A stretch of 64,000 nucleotides of DNA from Micromonospora sp. WMMD1082 (lineage in GTDB: Bacteria > Actinomycetota > Actinomycetes > Mycobacteriales > Micromonosporaceae). Both the position numbers and the translations under genes were made by a program. Below, piece by piece: positions 52,958 through 61,664 of this stretch. Position 1 is the first letter of the stretch; each line of letters starts with the position of its first letter. The stretch is taken from positions 2,683,001 to 2,747,000 of the forward strand of contig NZ_JARUBM010000002.1 in the NCBI RefSeq assembly GCF_029626175.1. The letters run 5' to 3'. The notes beneath the pieces were generated by a model, which ran no database searches, was not told the origin of the DNA, and saw only the letters and a program-made list of their open reading frames with translations.

Positions 52958-54124
52958 GTGCGTCCGATCCGTCCCGGTGACCGGGGACCAGCCGTGACCG
53001 AGATCCGCGCGGTGCTGACCGGCCTCGATCTCCTGTCGAAGGCGACCGGCCCGTACAGCGACGAGTTCGACCCGGCCACGGAACGGGCCGTACGCGCCTT
53101 CCAGCAGTCGCGGGGGCTCAGCGTCGACGGCCGGGTCGGCGCCGAGACCTGGCGGGCGCTCGACGCCGCCCGCTGGCGCCTCGGTGCCCGCACCCTCTAC
53201 CACGCGGTGCCGGTCCCGCTCACCGGCGAGGACGTCCGGTCACTGCAGGAACGGCTGCTGGAGATGGGGTACGACACCGGCCGGGCCGATGCCATCTACG
53301 GCATCCGTACGTCCCGCGCGGTGGCGCAGTTCCAGCGTGAGGTGGGGCTCGTCCCCGACGGCACCTGCGGCCCGCACACCATGGGCGCGCTGCGCCGGCT
53401 GGGCCGCAAGGTGGTCGGCGGCCGGCCGCAGTGGCTGCGCGAATCCGACGCCATCCGGCAGTCCGGTCCCACCCTGGTCGGTCGGACGGTGGTCATCGAC
53501 CCGGGCCACGGCGGCACCGACCCGGGCGTCGTGGTGCCGGACGGACCGCTGCGCTGGACCGAGGCGGACCTGGTGCACGATCTGGCGAGTCGGCTCGAAG
53601 GGCGGCTCGCCGCGTCCGGGGTGCGGGTGCAGCTCACCCGGGGGCCGTCGCCGGAGACCTGCCTGCCCGACATCGACCGGGCACAACTGGCCAACTCGCT
53701 CGGCGCCGACGTCTTCGTCTCGCTGCACACCGACGGCCACGCCAACCCGTCCGCCGAGGGGGTGGCGACGTATCACTACGGCACCGACAACGGGGTGACC
53801 TCGGCGACCGGTGAGCGGCTGGCCGGGCTGGTCCAACGGGAGATCGTCGCGCGTACCGGGCTGCGGGACTGCCGTACCCACGCCAAGGCGTGGGACCTGC
53901 TCCGGATCACCCGGATGCCGGCGGTACGCGTCGAGGTCGGTTACCTCACCTCGCCGACGGACCGGGAGCGGCTGATCGATCCCCGGTTCCGGGACAAGCT
54001 GGTCGAGGCGATCGTGGCGGCGGTGCAGCGGATGTACCTGCCGATCGAGCGCGACGTGCCGACCGGCTCGATCGACGTGAGCGAGCTGCGGGCGGCGGTC
54101 GCCGCGGGCACCGTGGTCGACTGA
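52958..54124 (+). CDS. cwlM: N-acetylmuramoyl-L-alanine amidase, CwlM-like
   Basis: The 388-residue protein has two peptidoglycan-binding domains (~10-80 and ~85-155) and an Amidase_3 domain (~175-365). Zinc and catalytic residues appear as DPGHGG (H184), WTEADLVHDL (Glu), SLHTDGH (His) and VEVGYLTS (Glu). There is no signal peptide, as in mycobacterial CwlM, which acts in the cytoplasm to activate MurA. The location by trxBA and parAB matches it. GTG 52958 follows GAGGGGG; GTG 52940 is an alternative. Regulatory rather than hydrolytic function is inferred. Confidence 0.85.
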   Translation: MRPIRPGDRGPAVTEIRAVLTGLDLLSKATGPYSDEFDPATERAVRAFQQSRGLSVDGRVGAETWRALDAARWRLGARTLYHAVPVPLTGEDVRSLQERLLEMGYDTGRADAIYGIRTSRAVAQFQREVGLVPDGTCGPHTMGALRRLGRKVVGGRPQWLRESDAIRQSGPTLVGRTVVIDPGHGGTDPGVVVPDGPLRWTEADLVHDLASRLEGRLAASGVRVQLTRGPSPETCLPDIDRAQLANSLGADVFVSLHTDGHANPSAEGVATYHYGTDNGVTSATGERLAGLVQREIVARTGLRDCRTHAKAWDLLRITRMPAVRVEVGYLTSPTDRERLIDPRFRDKLVEAIVAAVQRMYLPIERDVPTGSIDVSELRAAVAAGTVVD

Positions 54125-54191
54125 GCGACGCGTGCCCGGCCTCGACGAACGCGGACGCACCGCGTCGGCGGCCGTGGCACCGGCGCGACGC

Positions 54192-54857
54192 TCAGCCAGC
54201 GGAGGAACGGGTGGCCGGAGTCGGGCGGACGGGGCGCAGCAGCGACTCCGGGCTCATCGAGCCGAGCAGCTTCTCCAACGCGTACTCGACGTCCGACTTC
54301 CAGCTCAACGCCGTACGCAGCTCCAGTCGCAGCCGGGGGAACCGTGGATGCGGGCGGACCGTCTTGAAGCCCACCGAAAGGAAGAAGTCGGCGGGTGCGA
54401 CGCAGGTGCCGGCGGGATCGGCGGCGTCGCCGAACTTCGCGTCGCCGAACGCCTCGATCGCCTTGATCCCGCGCTTGGTCAGATCGCGGGCCACCCCCTG
54501 CACCAGCATCCGGCCCAGACCACCACCGGCGAACGCGGGCACCACGTTCGCGGTCATCAGCAGCGCCGCGTCGGCGGAGACCGGAGAGGTCGGGAACGCC
54601 ATCGAGCGGGGCACGTAGGCCGGCGGAGCGTACATGACGAAACCGGCCGGCAGGCCGTCGACGTAGATCAGCTTGCCGCAGGAGCCCCACTCCAGCAGGG
54701 TCTGCGAGACCCACGCCTCCTTCTCCAGCCCGGGGTCGCCGGCGGCGCAGGCGCGGTCGGCGGAGACCGGATCAAGCTCCCAGTAGACGCACTGCCGGCA
54801 GGGACGGGGAAGATCCTCCAGGGTGTCCAGGGTCAGACTGACCAGACGTCGCGACAT
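54192..54857 (-). CDS. GNAT family N-acetyltransferase
   Basis: This 221-residue protein has an early Cys-rich segment (PRPCRQCVYWELD) and a GNAT core: GFVMYAPPAYVPRS, TANVVPAFAGGGLGRMLVQGVARDL (acetyl-CoA loop) and IKAIEAFGD. The C-terminus contains the ADFFLSVGFKTVRPHPRFPRLRLEL strand typical of this origin-proximal family. ATG 54857. It is convergent with cwlM and divergent from the aminotransferase. The substrate is unknown. Confidence 0.82.
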   Translation of the reverse strand: MSRRLVSLTLDTLEDLPRPCRQCVYWELDPVSADRACAAGDPGLEKEAWVSQTLLEWGSCGKLIYVDGLPAGFVMYAPPAYVPRSMAFPTSPVSADAALLMTANVVPAFAGGGLGRMLVQGVARDLTKRGIKAIEAFGDAKFGDAADPAGTCVAPADFFLSVGFKTVRPHPRFPRLRLELRTALSWKSDVEYALEKLLGSMSPESLLRPVRPTPATRSSAG

Positions 54858-55174
54858 TGACGCTTCCCCACACTAGGCTCGCAGCTGGGACCCGGCCGGA
54901 CGACACCGCCGCATCAGCGGTCCAGACGGCACCGCCGCATTCCTGCCCCCGACGAGCGATCGTACGCCGCCGATCGGCGACGTGGGAGAAAAATCGCAAA
55001 CGTCCACCTCAGCAGCGCCCGCCGCCGGCCCGGCATGTGGACGCGCGGACAATCGAGGACGCCCCGCGCCCGGTGCGGCGGCTAGGATCGACTCCGGCGT
55101 GCCGTGCCGTCATGGTCGCCGGTGTCCCGGGTACCCGGGACGGGAGCCGTTCGAGCAGCCATCGAGGTGATGTG
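54858..55174. other. Divergent promoter region, GNAT/aminotransferase
   Basis: 317 nt with no credible gene. On the minus strand TAGTGT (54870-54875) with GGGGAAG just after it could serve the GNAT gene. TAGGAT near 55083 is a weak candidate for the aminotransferase. Confidence 0.35.
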
Positions 55175-56488
55175 ATGACCGGCACGACACTCGACGACTA
55201 CACCGACCGGTACGCCCGCCGGGTGCGGGGAATGACCGCGTCGGAGATCAGGGCGCTGTTCGCGGTCGCCAGCCGGCCGGAGGTGGTGTCGCTGGCCGGC
55301 GGTGCGCCGTACATTGCCGCGCTGCCGCTGGACGCCGTCGGTGAGATGCTCGGCCGGCTCGGCGCCGAGCACGGCAACAGCACCCTGCAGTACGGCATCG
55401 GTCAGGGCACCCCGGAACTGCGGGAGCGCATCTGCGAGGTGATGGCCCTCTCCGGCATCGACGCCGCCTGCGGCGCCTCCCCCGAGGACGTGGTGGTGAC
55501 CGTCGGCGGGCAGCAGGCGCTCGACCTGGTGGCCCGCCTCTTCCTCGACCCGGGCGACGTGGTGCTCGCCGAGGGGCCGACCTACGTCGGCGCACTCGGG
55601 GTGTTCCAGGCCGCCCAGGCACAGGTCGTGCACGTGCCGATGGACGATGACGGCCTGATCCCGGAGGCGCTGGAGATCGCCATCGCGGAGCAGGCCCGCA
55701 CCGGTCGCCGGGTCAAGTTCCTCTACACCATTCCCACCTTCCAGAACCCGACCGGCGTGACGCTGACCGAGCAGCGGCGGGAGCAGGTCCTCGACATCTG
55801 CGAACGCGCCGGCCTGCTGGTGGTCGAGGACGACCCGTACGGCCAGTTGGGCTTCGAGAGCGAGGCGCCCGCGCCGCTCCGCGCGCGGCGCCGCGACGGG
55901 GTCTTCTACCTCAGCACCTTCTCCAAGACCTTCGCCCCCGGGCTACGGGTCGGCTGGATCCTCGCGCCGCACGCCGTGCGCGACAAGCTGGTGATCGCCA
56001 GCGAGGCGCAGATCCTTTGCCCCAGCGCGTACGCGCAGGCCGCCGTCAGCACGTACCTCGGCACCATGCCCTGGCGCGAGCAGCTGAAGGTCTACCGGGA
56101 GGTCTACCGGGAGCGGCGCGACGCGATGCTCACCGCGCTGGAGGATCTGATGCCGGACGGCACCAGGTGGACCACGCCCGGCGGCGGTCTCTTCGTCTGG
56201 GCGACGCTGCCCGACGGGCTGGACTCGAAGGCGATGATGCCCCGGGCCATCGCCGCGCGGGTGGCCTACGTCCCCGGCACCGGCTTCTACGCCGACGGCA
56301 CCGGCACCGGTCACATGCGGCTCAACTTCTCGTTCCCCCCGCCCGAGCGGATCCGGGAGGGCGTCCGCCGGCTGGCCGGCGTGATGGAACAGGACATCGC
56401 CATGCGGCGGGTCTTCGGCGCGGTCGGTGGGCCGGATGCCCGGCGCGGCCGGGCCGGCTGGGACACCCCAGGACCCGACTTGGCATGA
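55175..56488 (+). CDS. PLP-dependent aminotransferase, class I/II
   Basis: This 437-residue fold type I enzyme has SLAGGAPYIAALPL near the N-terminus, LQYGIGQGTPELRERI, VGGQQALDLVARLF, TIPTFQNPTGVTL and the lysine motif STFSKTFAPGLRVGW. It resembles 2-aminoadipate/LysN-type and MocR-like aminotransferases but lacks a DNA-binding domain. ATG 55175 has GAGGT at ~6 nt. The stop overlaps the Ddl-like start (ATGA). The link to a D-Ala ligase suggests amino-acid supply for the wall; this is inference. Confidence 0.85.
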   Translation: MTGTTLDDYTDRYARRVRGMTASEIRALFAVASRPEVVSLAGGAPYIAALPLDAVGEMLGRLGAEHGNSTLQYGIGQGTPELRERICEVMALSGIDAACGASPEDVVVTVGGQQALDLVARLFLDPGDVVLAEGPTYVGALGVFQAAQAQVVHVPMDDDGLIPEALEIAIAEQARTGRRVKFLYTIPTFQNPTGVTLTEQRREQVLDICERAGLLVVEDDPYGQLGFESEAPAPLRARRRDGVFYLSTFSKTFAPGLRVGWILAPHAVRDKLVIASEAQILCPSAYAQAAVSTYLGTMPWREQLKVYREVYRERRDAMLTALEDLMPDGTRWTTPGGGLFVWATLPDGLDSKAMMPRAIAARVAYVPGTGFYADGTGTGHMRLNFSFPPPERIREGVRRLAGVMEQDIAMRRVFGAVGGPDARRGRAGWDTPGPDLA

Positions 56489-57486
56489 TGCCCGGCATGG
56501 GTGCCACCGCTGCCGAAGAACCCGTCGTGTCCGGTCCCGAGACCACCGACCTCCACGTGCTCGTGCTCGCCGGCGGCCTGTCGTACGAACGTGACGTCTC
56601 GCTGCGCTCCGGTCGCCGGGTGCTCGACGCGCTGCGCGCCGTCGGGATGGAGGCCGAGCTGCGCGACGCCGACGTCGCCCTGCTGCCGGCGCTGGCCGCC
56701 GATCCACCCGACGCCGTCGTGATCGCCCTGCACGGTGCGACCGGCGAGGACGGCTCGCTGCGCGGGGTGCTCGACCTCTGCGGTGTCCCGTACGTCGGGT
56801 GCGACGCCCGGGCCTCCCGCCTCGCCTGGGACAAGCCGTCGGCAAAGGCGGTGCTGCGCGAGGCCGGCATCGCCACTCCGGACTGGGTCGCGCTGCCCCA
56901 CGACCGGTTCAGCGAGCTGGGCGCCGTGGCCGTGCTGGACCGCATCGTCGACCGGCTGGGGCTACCGCTCATGGTGAAGCCCGCGCAGGGCGGCTCCGGC
57001 CTGGGCGCCGCGGTGGTCCGGGACGCGGCATCCCTGCCCGCCGCCATGGTCGGTTGTTTCGCGTACGACTCGACCGCGCTCGTCGAGCGGTACGTGCCCG
57101 GCATGGACGTGGCCGTCTCCGTCATCGACCTGGGGGACGGCCCGCAGGCGCTGCCGCCGGTCGAGATCGTGCCCCGCAACGGGTTGTACGACTACGCCGC
57201 CCGCTACACCGCCGGCCGGACCACCTGGCACACCCCGGCCCGCCTGGAGCCCGCAGTGGCCGAGTCGGTGGCCCAGGTCGCGCTGGCCGCCCACACCGCA
57301 CTCGGCCTGCGTGACCTCAGCCGGGTGGATCTGATCGTCGACTCGGCGGGTCAACCACACGTGCTCGAGGTCAACGTCTCGCCGGGCATGACGGAGACGT
57401 CGCTGCTACCGCTCGCGGTGCAGGCCGCCGGTCTCGACTTCGGGCGCGTGATCGGCGGCCTGGTCGCCCGCGCCACCACTCGCTGA
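56485..57486 (+). CDS. D-alanine--D-alanine ligase family protein
   Basis: The 333-residue ATP-grasp enzyme has LVLAGGLSYERDVSLRSG, ALHGATGEDGSLRG, MVKPAQGGSGLGAAVV and LEVNVSPGMTETSLLP, the order of Ddl. It makes the D-Ala-D-Ala dipeptide or a related one. The loop reads GGSGLGA where classical Ddl has GSS(V/I)G, so it is a divergent, possibly second Ddl. ATG 56485 overlaps the aminotransferase stop; ATG 56488 and 56497 are alternatives. Confidence 0.85.
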   Translation: MMPGMGATAAEEPVVSGPETTDLHVLVLAGGLSYERDVSLRSGRRVLDALRAVGMEAELRDADVALLPALAADPPDAVVIALHGATGEDGSLRGVLDLCGVPYVGCDARASRLAWDKPSAKAVLREAGIATPDWVALPHDRFSELGAVAVLDRIVDRLGLPLMVKPAQGGSGLGAAVVRDAASLPAAMVGCFAYDSTALVERYVPGMDVAVSVIDLGDGPQALPPVEIVPRNGLYDYAARYTAGRTTWHTPARLEPAVAESVAQVALAAHTALGLRDLSRVDLIVDSAGQPHVLEVNVSPGMTETSLLPLAVQAAGLDFGRVIGGLVARATTR

Positions 57487-57997
57487 CATCCCGCGCCCGC
57501 GATCCGGGCCGGCAGCTGCTGCTGCCCGATTCTCGCCGGCGCCCGCTCGGAGAACGGCGCCAGACCAGTACCGGCGACCGATGCTCCGGCACCTGCCGCC
57601 GGCCCGGACGTCCGTCGGTGAGTGGACGGTCCGGGCCGGGTAGGGCGGCGCTTCCGATCTTCTCGCCGCTGACGGTCGGTGTCCCTGGCGGCCGTGTCCC
57701 TGACGGTCGGTGTCGCCGGCTGGTTACTGCCGGCGCTCACGTCAGCTGGCGGTCCTTGGGTCGGGCTGATCGGGGTGCGGGTCAGGCCTGGCGCCTCGCG
57801 GGTCAGGCCCGGCCCTTCGCGAATCAGGGCGGCCGCTCCGCGGGTCGGGTCCGGCGCTCCGTGGGTCAGGGTGGCCGCCCCGCGGGTCAGGGTGGCCGCT
57901 CCGCGGGTTAGGAACGGCGCTCCGAAGGTCAGGGCCGGGCCCTCGCGGGCCAGGGCCGGTGCCCTGCCGGTCAGGGCCGGCGCTCGATGAGTCGGGC
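57487..57997. other. Gene-poor stretch with tandem repeats
   Basis: This lies between the Ddl-like stop and the HIT-like stop (convergent). The first part has only low-complexity GC-rich sequence, and the second holds ten 21-bp repeats. An open frame from 57679 spans the repeat but looks non-coding. Confidence 0.5.
57777..57986. repeat. 21-bp tandem repeat, ten units
   Basis: Ten consecutive 21-bp units of the form GCGGGTCAGG-N-CGGCGCTCC run from 57777 to 57986 without a length change but with substitutions; units 5 and 6 are the closest pair. It ends 11 nt from the HIT-like stop codon. On the plus strand it would read as seven-residue repeats such as RVRPGAS. Confidence 0.85.
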
Positions 57998-58960
57998 TTA
58001 CCCTCCGCCGGGTGGGGATCGCCGGAACGCCCCGGTCGCCTCAGCGGATGTCTCTCCCTCTGCCGCTTCCGCGTTCCGCTCGCTCTTGGCGGCTCCCGCC
58101 TCCGCATCTGGCGCTGTCTGCCGCGTCGACTCAGAGCGAGCCGCCACGGAGGCATCTCCCGGGTCCTCCTCCTGGGCAACGTCGGTCGTCGGCTCCGGCT
58201 GCGGGCCGCCGTCCGGTCCCGCAGCTTCGGCTCCCGCGCCTTCGGCCGAAGTCGGCGCCGCGACGCTCCCGGGAGCGTCGGGCGGCTCGGCCGTCTCTCC
58301 GATGACGTCCAGGAGTGACCCGCCTTCGGCCGGCTTCGTCTCTCCGGGTGAGGCCGCCTGCGCGGCCAGGCTGGACGGCGCCTGCCATTGGATGCGGGGC
58401 GGCTCGGCCAGGGGCCGCCCACCGAACTCGGCGAGCCAGGCCGCGACGAGGGCGAGGTTCTCCCGCCACTTGTCCTCAGAGATGGGCGGCAGGATCGAAT
58501 CCCAGAGGGACAGGAAGGTCCCTCGGAGTTGGAGTCGACCGTACGGCCGGGCGAGGAACCACATGTGAAGATGGGCGGACCCGTCGCCCCAACGGTTGAC
58601 GTGGACTCGCGCCACTCCGTCCAGCGAGCGGATGGCTCGTTCGAGCCGTACCGTCATCACCCCCAGTTCGGCGGCGAGCAGGTTCGGCAGGTCACCGAGA
58701 TCCAGATGCGACCGGGACTCCAGGATGAGAACCATCGGCAGGCCGGTGGGACGGTCCATCGCTCGTACGCGCCATCGCTCGCCGACCCAGATGTAGGCAT
58801 CGTCGGGCGCCTGGCACGCCGTGCATTCCCGGTGGGCCTCACCCTTGCGGGGTGGTTCGACCGGGACCGGGTCGGCGAGTTGCTTGACCCGGAGGTCGCC
58901 CTCGAAGGGGAAGGACGGCCACTGGGTGAAGTCCGGGATTGAGGGAGGGGTGTCTTGCAC
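57998..58960 (-). CDS. HIT-like domain protein with acidic tail
   Basis: This 320-residue protein has an N-terminal domain (~15-175) with TACQAPDDAYIWVGERW and a histidine-triad-like GSAHLHMWFLARPYGRL. The C-terminal ~140 residues are Ala/Glu/Asp/Gly/Pro-rich and disordered. It resembles HIT-superfamily proteins encoded in the actinobacterial origin region; the catalytic activity is unknown. GTG 58960 sits 7 nt after TAGGGT, so it is probably leaderless. The open frame extends to 59056 but is not needed. Confidence 0.7.
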   Translation of the reverse strand: MQDTPPSIPDFTQWPSFPFEGDLRVKQLADPVPVEPPRKGEAHRECTACQAPDDAYIWVGERWRVRAMDRPTGLPMVLILESRSHLDLGDLPNLLAAELGVMTVRLERAIRSLDGVARVHVNRWGDGSAHLHMWFLARPYGRLQLRGTFLSLWDSILPPISEDKWRENLALVAAWLAEFGGRPLAEPPRIQWQAPSSLAAQAASPGETKPAEGGSLLDVIGETAEPPDAPGSVAAPTSAEGAGAEAAGPDGGPQPEPTTDVAQEEDPGDASVAARSESTRQTAPDAEAGAAKSERNAEAAEGETSAEATGAFRRSPPGGG

Positions 58961-58967
58961 GACGCTG

Positions 58968-58973
58968 ACCCTA
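58968..58973 (-). promoter_or_regulatory. -10 box (TAGGGT) of the HIT-like gene
   Basis: Minus-strand TAGGGT ends 7 nt before GTG 58960. Confidence 0.45.
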
Positions 58974-59070
58974 ACCGAGTCGAGGGCGGCTGTCCCTACC
59001 TGAATCACCTTCGGCTCGCCGAGGGCTCGAATGACGCGAGACGGGGAGCGCCACACCGCTTTCCCCAGGG

Positions 59071-59079
59071 TTATCCACA
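59071..59079 (+). promoter_or_regulatory. DnaA box (TTATCCACA)
   Basis: Exact consensus. Two more boxes on the minus strand follow at 59163-59171 (TTGTCCACA) and 59176-59184 (TTATCCACA). Confidence 0.6.
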
Positions 59080-59138
59080 GGCTGACGGGTCACCCCGCGG
59101 CGACCGCGATCCCGGTCCAACAAGGGAATTCAGTCTTC

Positions 59139-59152
59139 GTTTCACGTGAAAC
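59139..59152. promoter_or_regulatory. parS site 1
   Basis: Perfect 14-bp palindrome GTTTCACGTGAAAC, the ParB target conserved in actinobacteria. Confidence 0.92.
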
Positions 59153-59237
59153 GCCGCACGCCTGTGGACAACCGGTGTGGATAACGTCGCCCGCAGAGAC
59201 GGCGGGCGACCCAGGCGCACGGAGAGACGGCGGGTCT

Positions 59238-59251
59238 GTTTCACGTGAAAC
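59238..59251. promoter_or_regulatory. parS site 2
   Basis: Perfect parS palindrome, 85 bp after the first site. Confidence 0.92.
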
Positions 59252-59799
59252 GAGACCTGCCGTGCCAGAGCCCTCCCGACCGCAGCGGAAGGAGGCGCCA
59301 GCCCGACCGATCAGCCGGTTACCGCCCGCCGAAGCGCGAACCACGGAACCGGAGCGGCGCGATCATGAGCGGAGCCGGGTGGTTCGTCGGACGCGACCTG
59401 CCTGCCGCTGGCCAGTCTGGCGCGTCCGGGCGTCAACCTCACCGGCAGAGGACGTTCACGACCTACCCGGGCGCAGCCAATCGTCCCCGGCATGCCGCAG
59501 TCGCCAGCAGACGATGCCCGCTCAGCGCCCCCTCTCCTGGATCTCGTCGCGGCGCGAACGCCCACAGCGGCCATCCGGCACAGCGACGGTTGACGGCCTA
59601 GCCGGTGCGGCGTCCAGAGGTGTTCAGCGGGCCGCGCCGGGTCCTGGCGATGGCCCGGCAGCGTCTCCTGGACACCGCACCAGACGCGGGCGGCCAACGG
59701 ACGATCGGTCAGGCGGGATCCACGTGTCGGCGCCGCCTGGCACTGCCCAAGGTTCCAGAGCACTGAGGCCGGGCGGTCCTGGTGCACGACTGGAGCATG

Positions 59800-59813
59800 G
59801 TTTCACGTGAAAC
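59800..59813. promoter_or_regulatory. parS site 3
   Basis: Perfect parS palindrome about 0.8 kb from the end of parB. Confidence 0.92.
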
Positions 59814-59943
59814 AAGCCCGACTAGCACCCGTACGACCCGCCGAGATCGTTCAGCCGAGGCAGGCGGCGTCGTCCGGGGGCCGCCGTGGTTCGAGGGCGC
59901 CCAAGGCTCGCACGGGTCCCCAACTGCGCCCCCGCCACTCCCG

Positions 59944-59962
59944 ATTGATCACGAAGTTGCTG
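59944..59962. repeat. Degenerate half copy of REP-like element
   Basis: Matches the left arm of the 41363-41431 palindrome with two differences; no inverted partner is seen nearby. Confidence 0.45.
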
Positions 59963-60608
59963 CCCGGTGTGGTGTCGTCCATGACCGTGCATCGGCTCGG
60001 CTGGTGACCACCCCGGTGTACGCAAGCCACGTCTTTCGTGAGCCGCACGACGGCGAGGTGTGGATCTGCCGGAGAGACGAGACGATCAGGCTGCCCCACG
60101 GCCACTGGGGAGCCTGCGACGACCGAGCTGCCTGCCGCATGGCGCACGGGCCGCGCACCGGTCTGCCGAGAGCGGGTCTGCACGGGAGGCAAGGTCTGCC
60201 GGCGGGCCAGGTCGCCCCCGAGCCGCTGTGGGCCCTTAACGGCCCGCAGGAGGCGCCAGGAGCGCCGTGATCGCGCGGTCCTAGTCCAGGGGTGGGATGC
60301 GACGCCGCCGGGCCGTGTCGGCCCGGACAGCAGGGACCAACCGACGCCGGGTACGACCGCGCACCGGACCGCCGCATCCCGTTCCCGGAGACAGGGCCGG
60401 CAGTCCCTTCACCATCGAGAGCCAGGCCCACGCCGCATGAGCCGCCCGGCAAGGAGCCCCTTGCACGGAGCGGGCCTCGCACGAGCTGCCGCGCCGGCAC
60501 CACCCGACACGTAGACCGCCCGCACGAACTGCCCGCACAGAACGGCCTCGCATGGAACGGCCGCGTCCTCGCGGTACGGGGACGCGGCCGTCAGGGTGTG
60601 GCAGGGGC

Positions 60609-61637
60609 TCAGCCTTGGGGCTCTTCTCCCTCGACACCGATGATGCCGACGATCCGCTCCAGGTCGTCAACGGTGGCGAACTCGATAGTGATCTTGCCCT
60701 TGCTCCGCCCGATGTCGACCTTCACCCGGGTGTCGAACCGGTCGGAGAGTCGGTCGGCGAGATCGTTCAGGGCCGGCGCGTGTGGTTTCGGCCGGCGCTT
60801 CGCAGACTCCCTCTTGACCGGTCCCTCGCTCAGGGCAAGCGCGACGACCTCCTCGGTCGCCCGGACCGACAGTCCCTCGGCGACGATCCTTAGCGCGAGT
60901 TGCTCCTGGGTCTCCGGGTCCTCCAGGCTCAGCAGTGCCCGGGCGTGTCCGGCGGAGAGCACTCCGGCCGCAACGCGCCGCTGCACCGGTGCCGGCAGGT
61001 TCAGCAGCCGGATGGTGTTCGAGATCTGCGGCCGGCTGCGGCCGATGCGCCGCGCCAGTTCCTCGTGGGTGGCCCCGAACTCCTCCAGCAGTTGCTGGTA
61101 GGCGGCTGCCTCCTCCAGCGGGTTGAGGTTCGCCCGGTGGATGTTCTCCAGCAGTGCGTCCCGCAGCATGGCGTCATCGCGGGTGTCGCGGACGATCGCG
61201 GGGATGTTCTCCCGCCCGACCGCCTGCGCGGCCCGCCATCGCCGCTCGCCCATGACGAGTTCGAACTTCTCGTCGTCGAGCTGCCGCACCACGATCGGCT
61301 GGAGAAAACCGACCTCCTGGATGGAGGTCTTCAGTTCCTCCAGTGCCTCCTCGTCGAAGACCTGACGGGGTTGCTTCGGGTTGGGCACGATCGAGTCGAC
61401 CGGAATCTCCGCGAAGCGCGCACCGGGCACCGGGCTGAGAACCGGCTCGGGCGTGGCCGGCGGAGCCGGCGCAGCCGCTACGGGCGGCGCGGCGACGGCC
61501 GACGCCCCGTTGGCTCCCACCGTGAGCGCACCAGCACCAGTACCAGCGCCGGTGCTGGCACCGGCGTCCTGTGCCGGTGCGGTCGGGATGAGCGCCCCCA
61601 GGCCCCGTCCCAGACCGCCCCGAGGACGGTTCTTCAT
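60609..61637 (-). CDS. parB: Chromosome partitioning protein ParB
   Basis: This 342-residue parS-binding CTPase has an N-terminal [10 protein letters not shown] and an Ala/Pro/Thr-rich linker. The ParB N-domain has [32 protein letters not shown] and [14 protein letters not shown]. The helix-turn-helix region is [21 protein letters not shown], and a C-terminal dimerisation domain follows. ATG with GGAGG at 6 nt. It loads on the nearby parS sites and works with ParA. Confidence 0.96.
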   Translation of the reverse strand: MKNRPRGGLGRGLGALIPTAPAQDAGASTGAGTGAGALTVGANGASAVAAPPVAAAPAPPATPEPVLSPVPGARFAEIPVDSIVPNPKQPRQVFDEEALEELKTSIQEVGFLQPIVVRQLDDEKFELVMGERRWRAAQAVGRENIPAIVRDTRDDAMLRDALLENIHRANLNPLEEAAAYQQLLEEFGATHEELARRIGRSRPQISNTIRLLNLPAPVQRRVAAGVLSAGHARALLSLEDPETQEQLALRIVAEGLSVRATEEVVALALSEGPVKRESAKRRPKPHAPALNDLADRLSDRFDTRVKVDIGRSKGKITIEFATVDDLERIVGIIGVEGEEPQG

Positions 61638-61664
61638 ACCACGCCTCCCAGCGCCTCTTCCGCA

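Larger units (their letters stand above)
59057..60608. other. Gene-free partition region with parS sites and DnaA boxes
   Basis: No frame here shows coding character. It contains three parS sites (59139, 59238, 59800), three DnaA boxes (59071-59079, 59163-59171, 59176-59184) and a half copy of the REP-like element (59944-59962). The left 200 bp are the densest part. Confidence 0.7.

Noticed and set aside
57679..57990. Open frame encoding a hydrophobic start and ten heptapeptide repeats
   Set aside because: The frame is a by-product of the 21-bp repeat; it uses codons rare in the neighbours (AGG, CCT), has no ribosome site and no conserved domain.
59057..59260. Possible oriC
   Set aside because: Only three DnaA boxes are present with no AT-rich unwinding element, and dnaA/dnaN are not here; in this gene order oriC lies beyond rsmG, outside the window.
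59782..60270. 163-residue open frame over parS site 3
   Set aside because: Third-position G/C is only moderate, no ribosome site or domain is seen, and parS itself supplies the VSRET reading.
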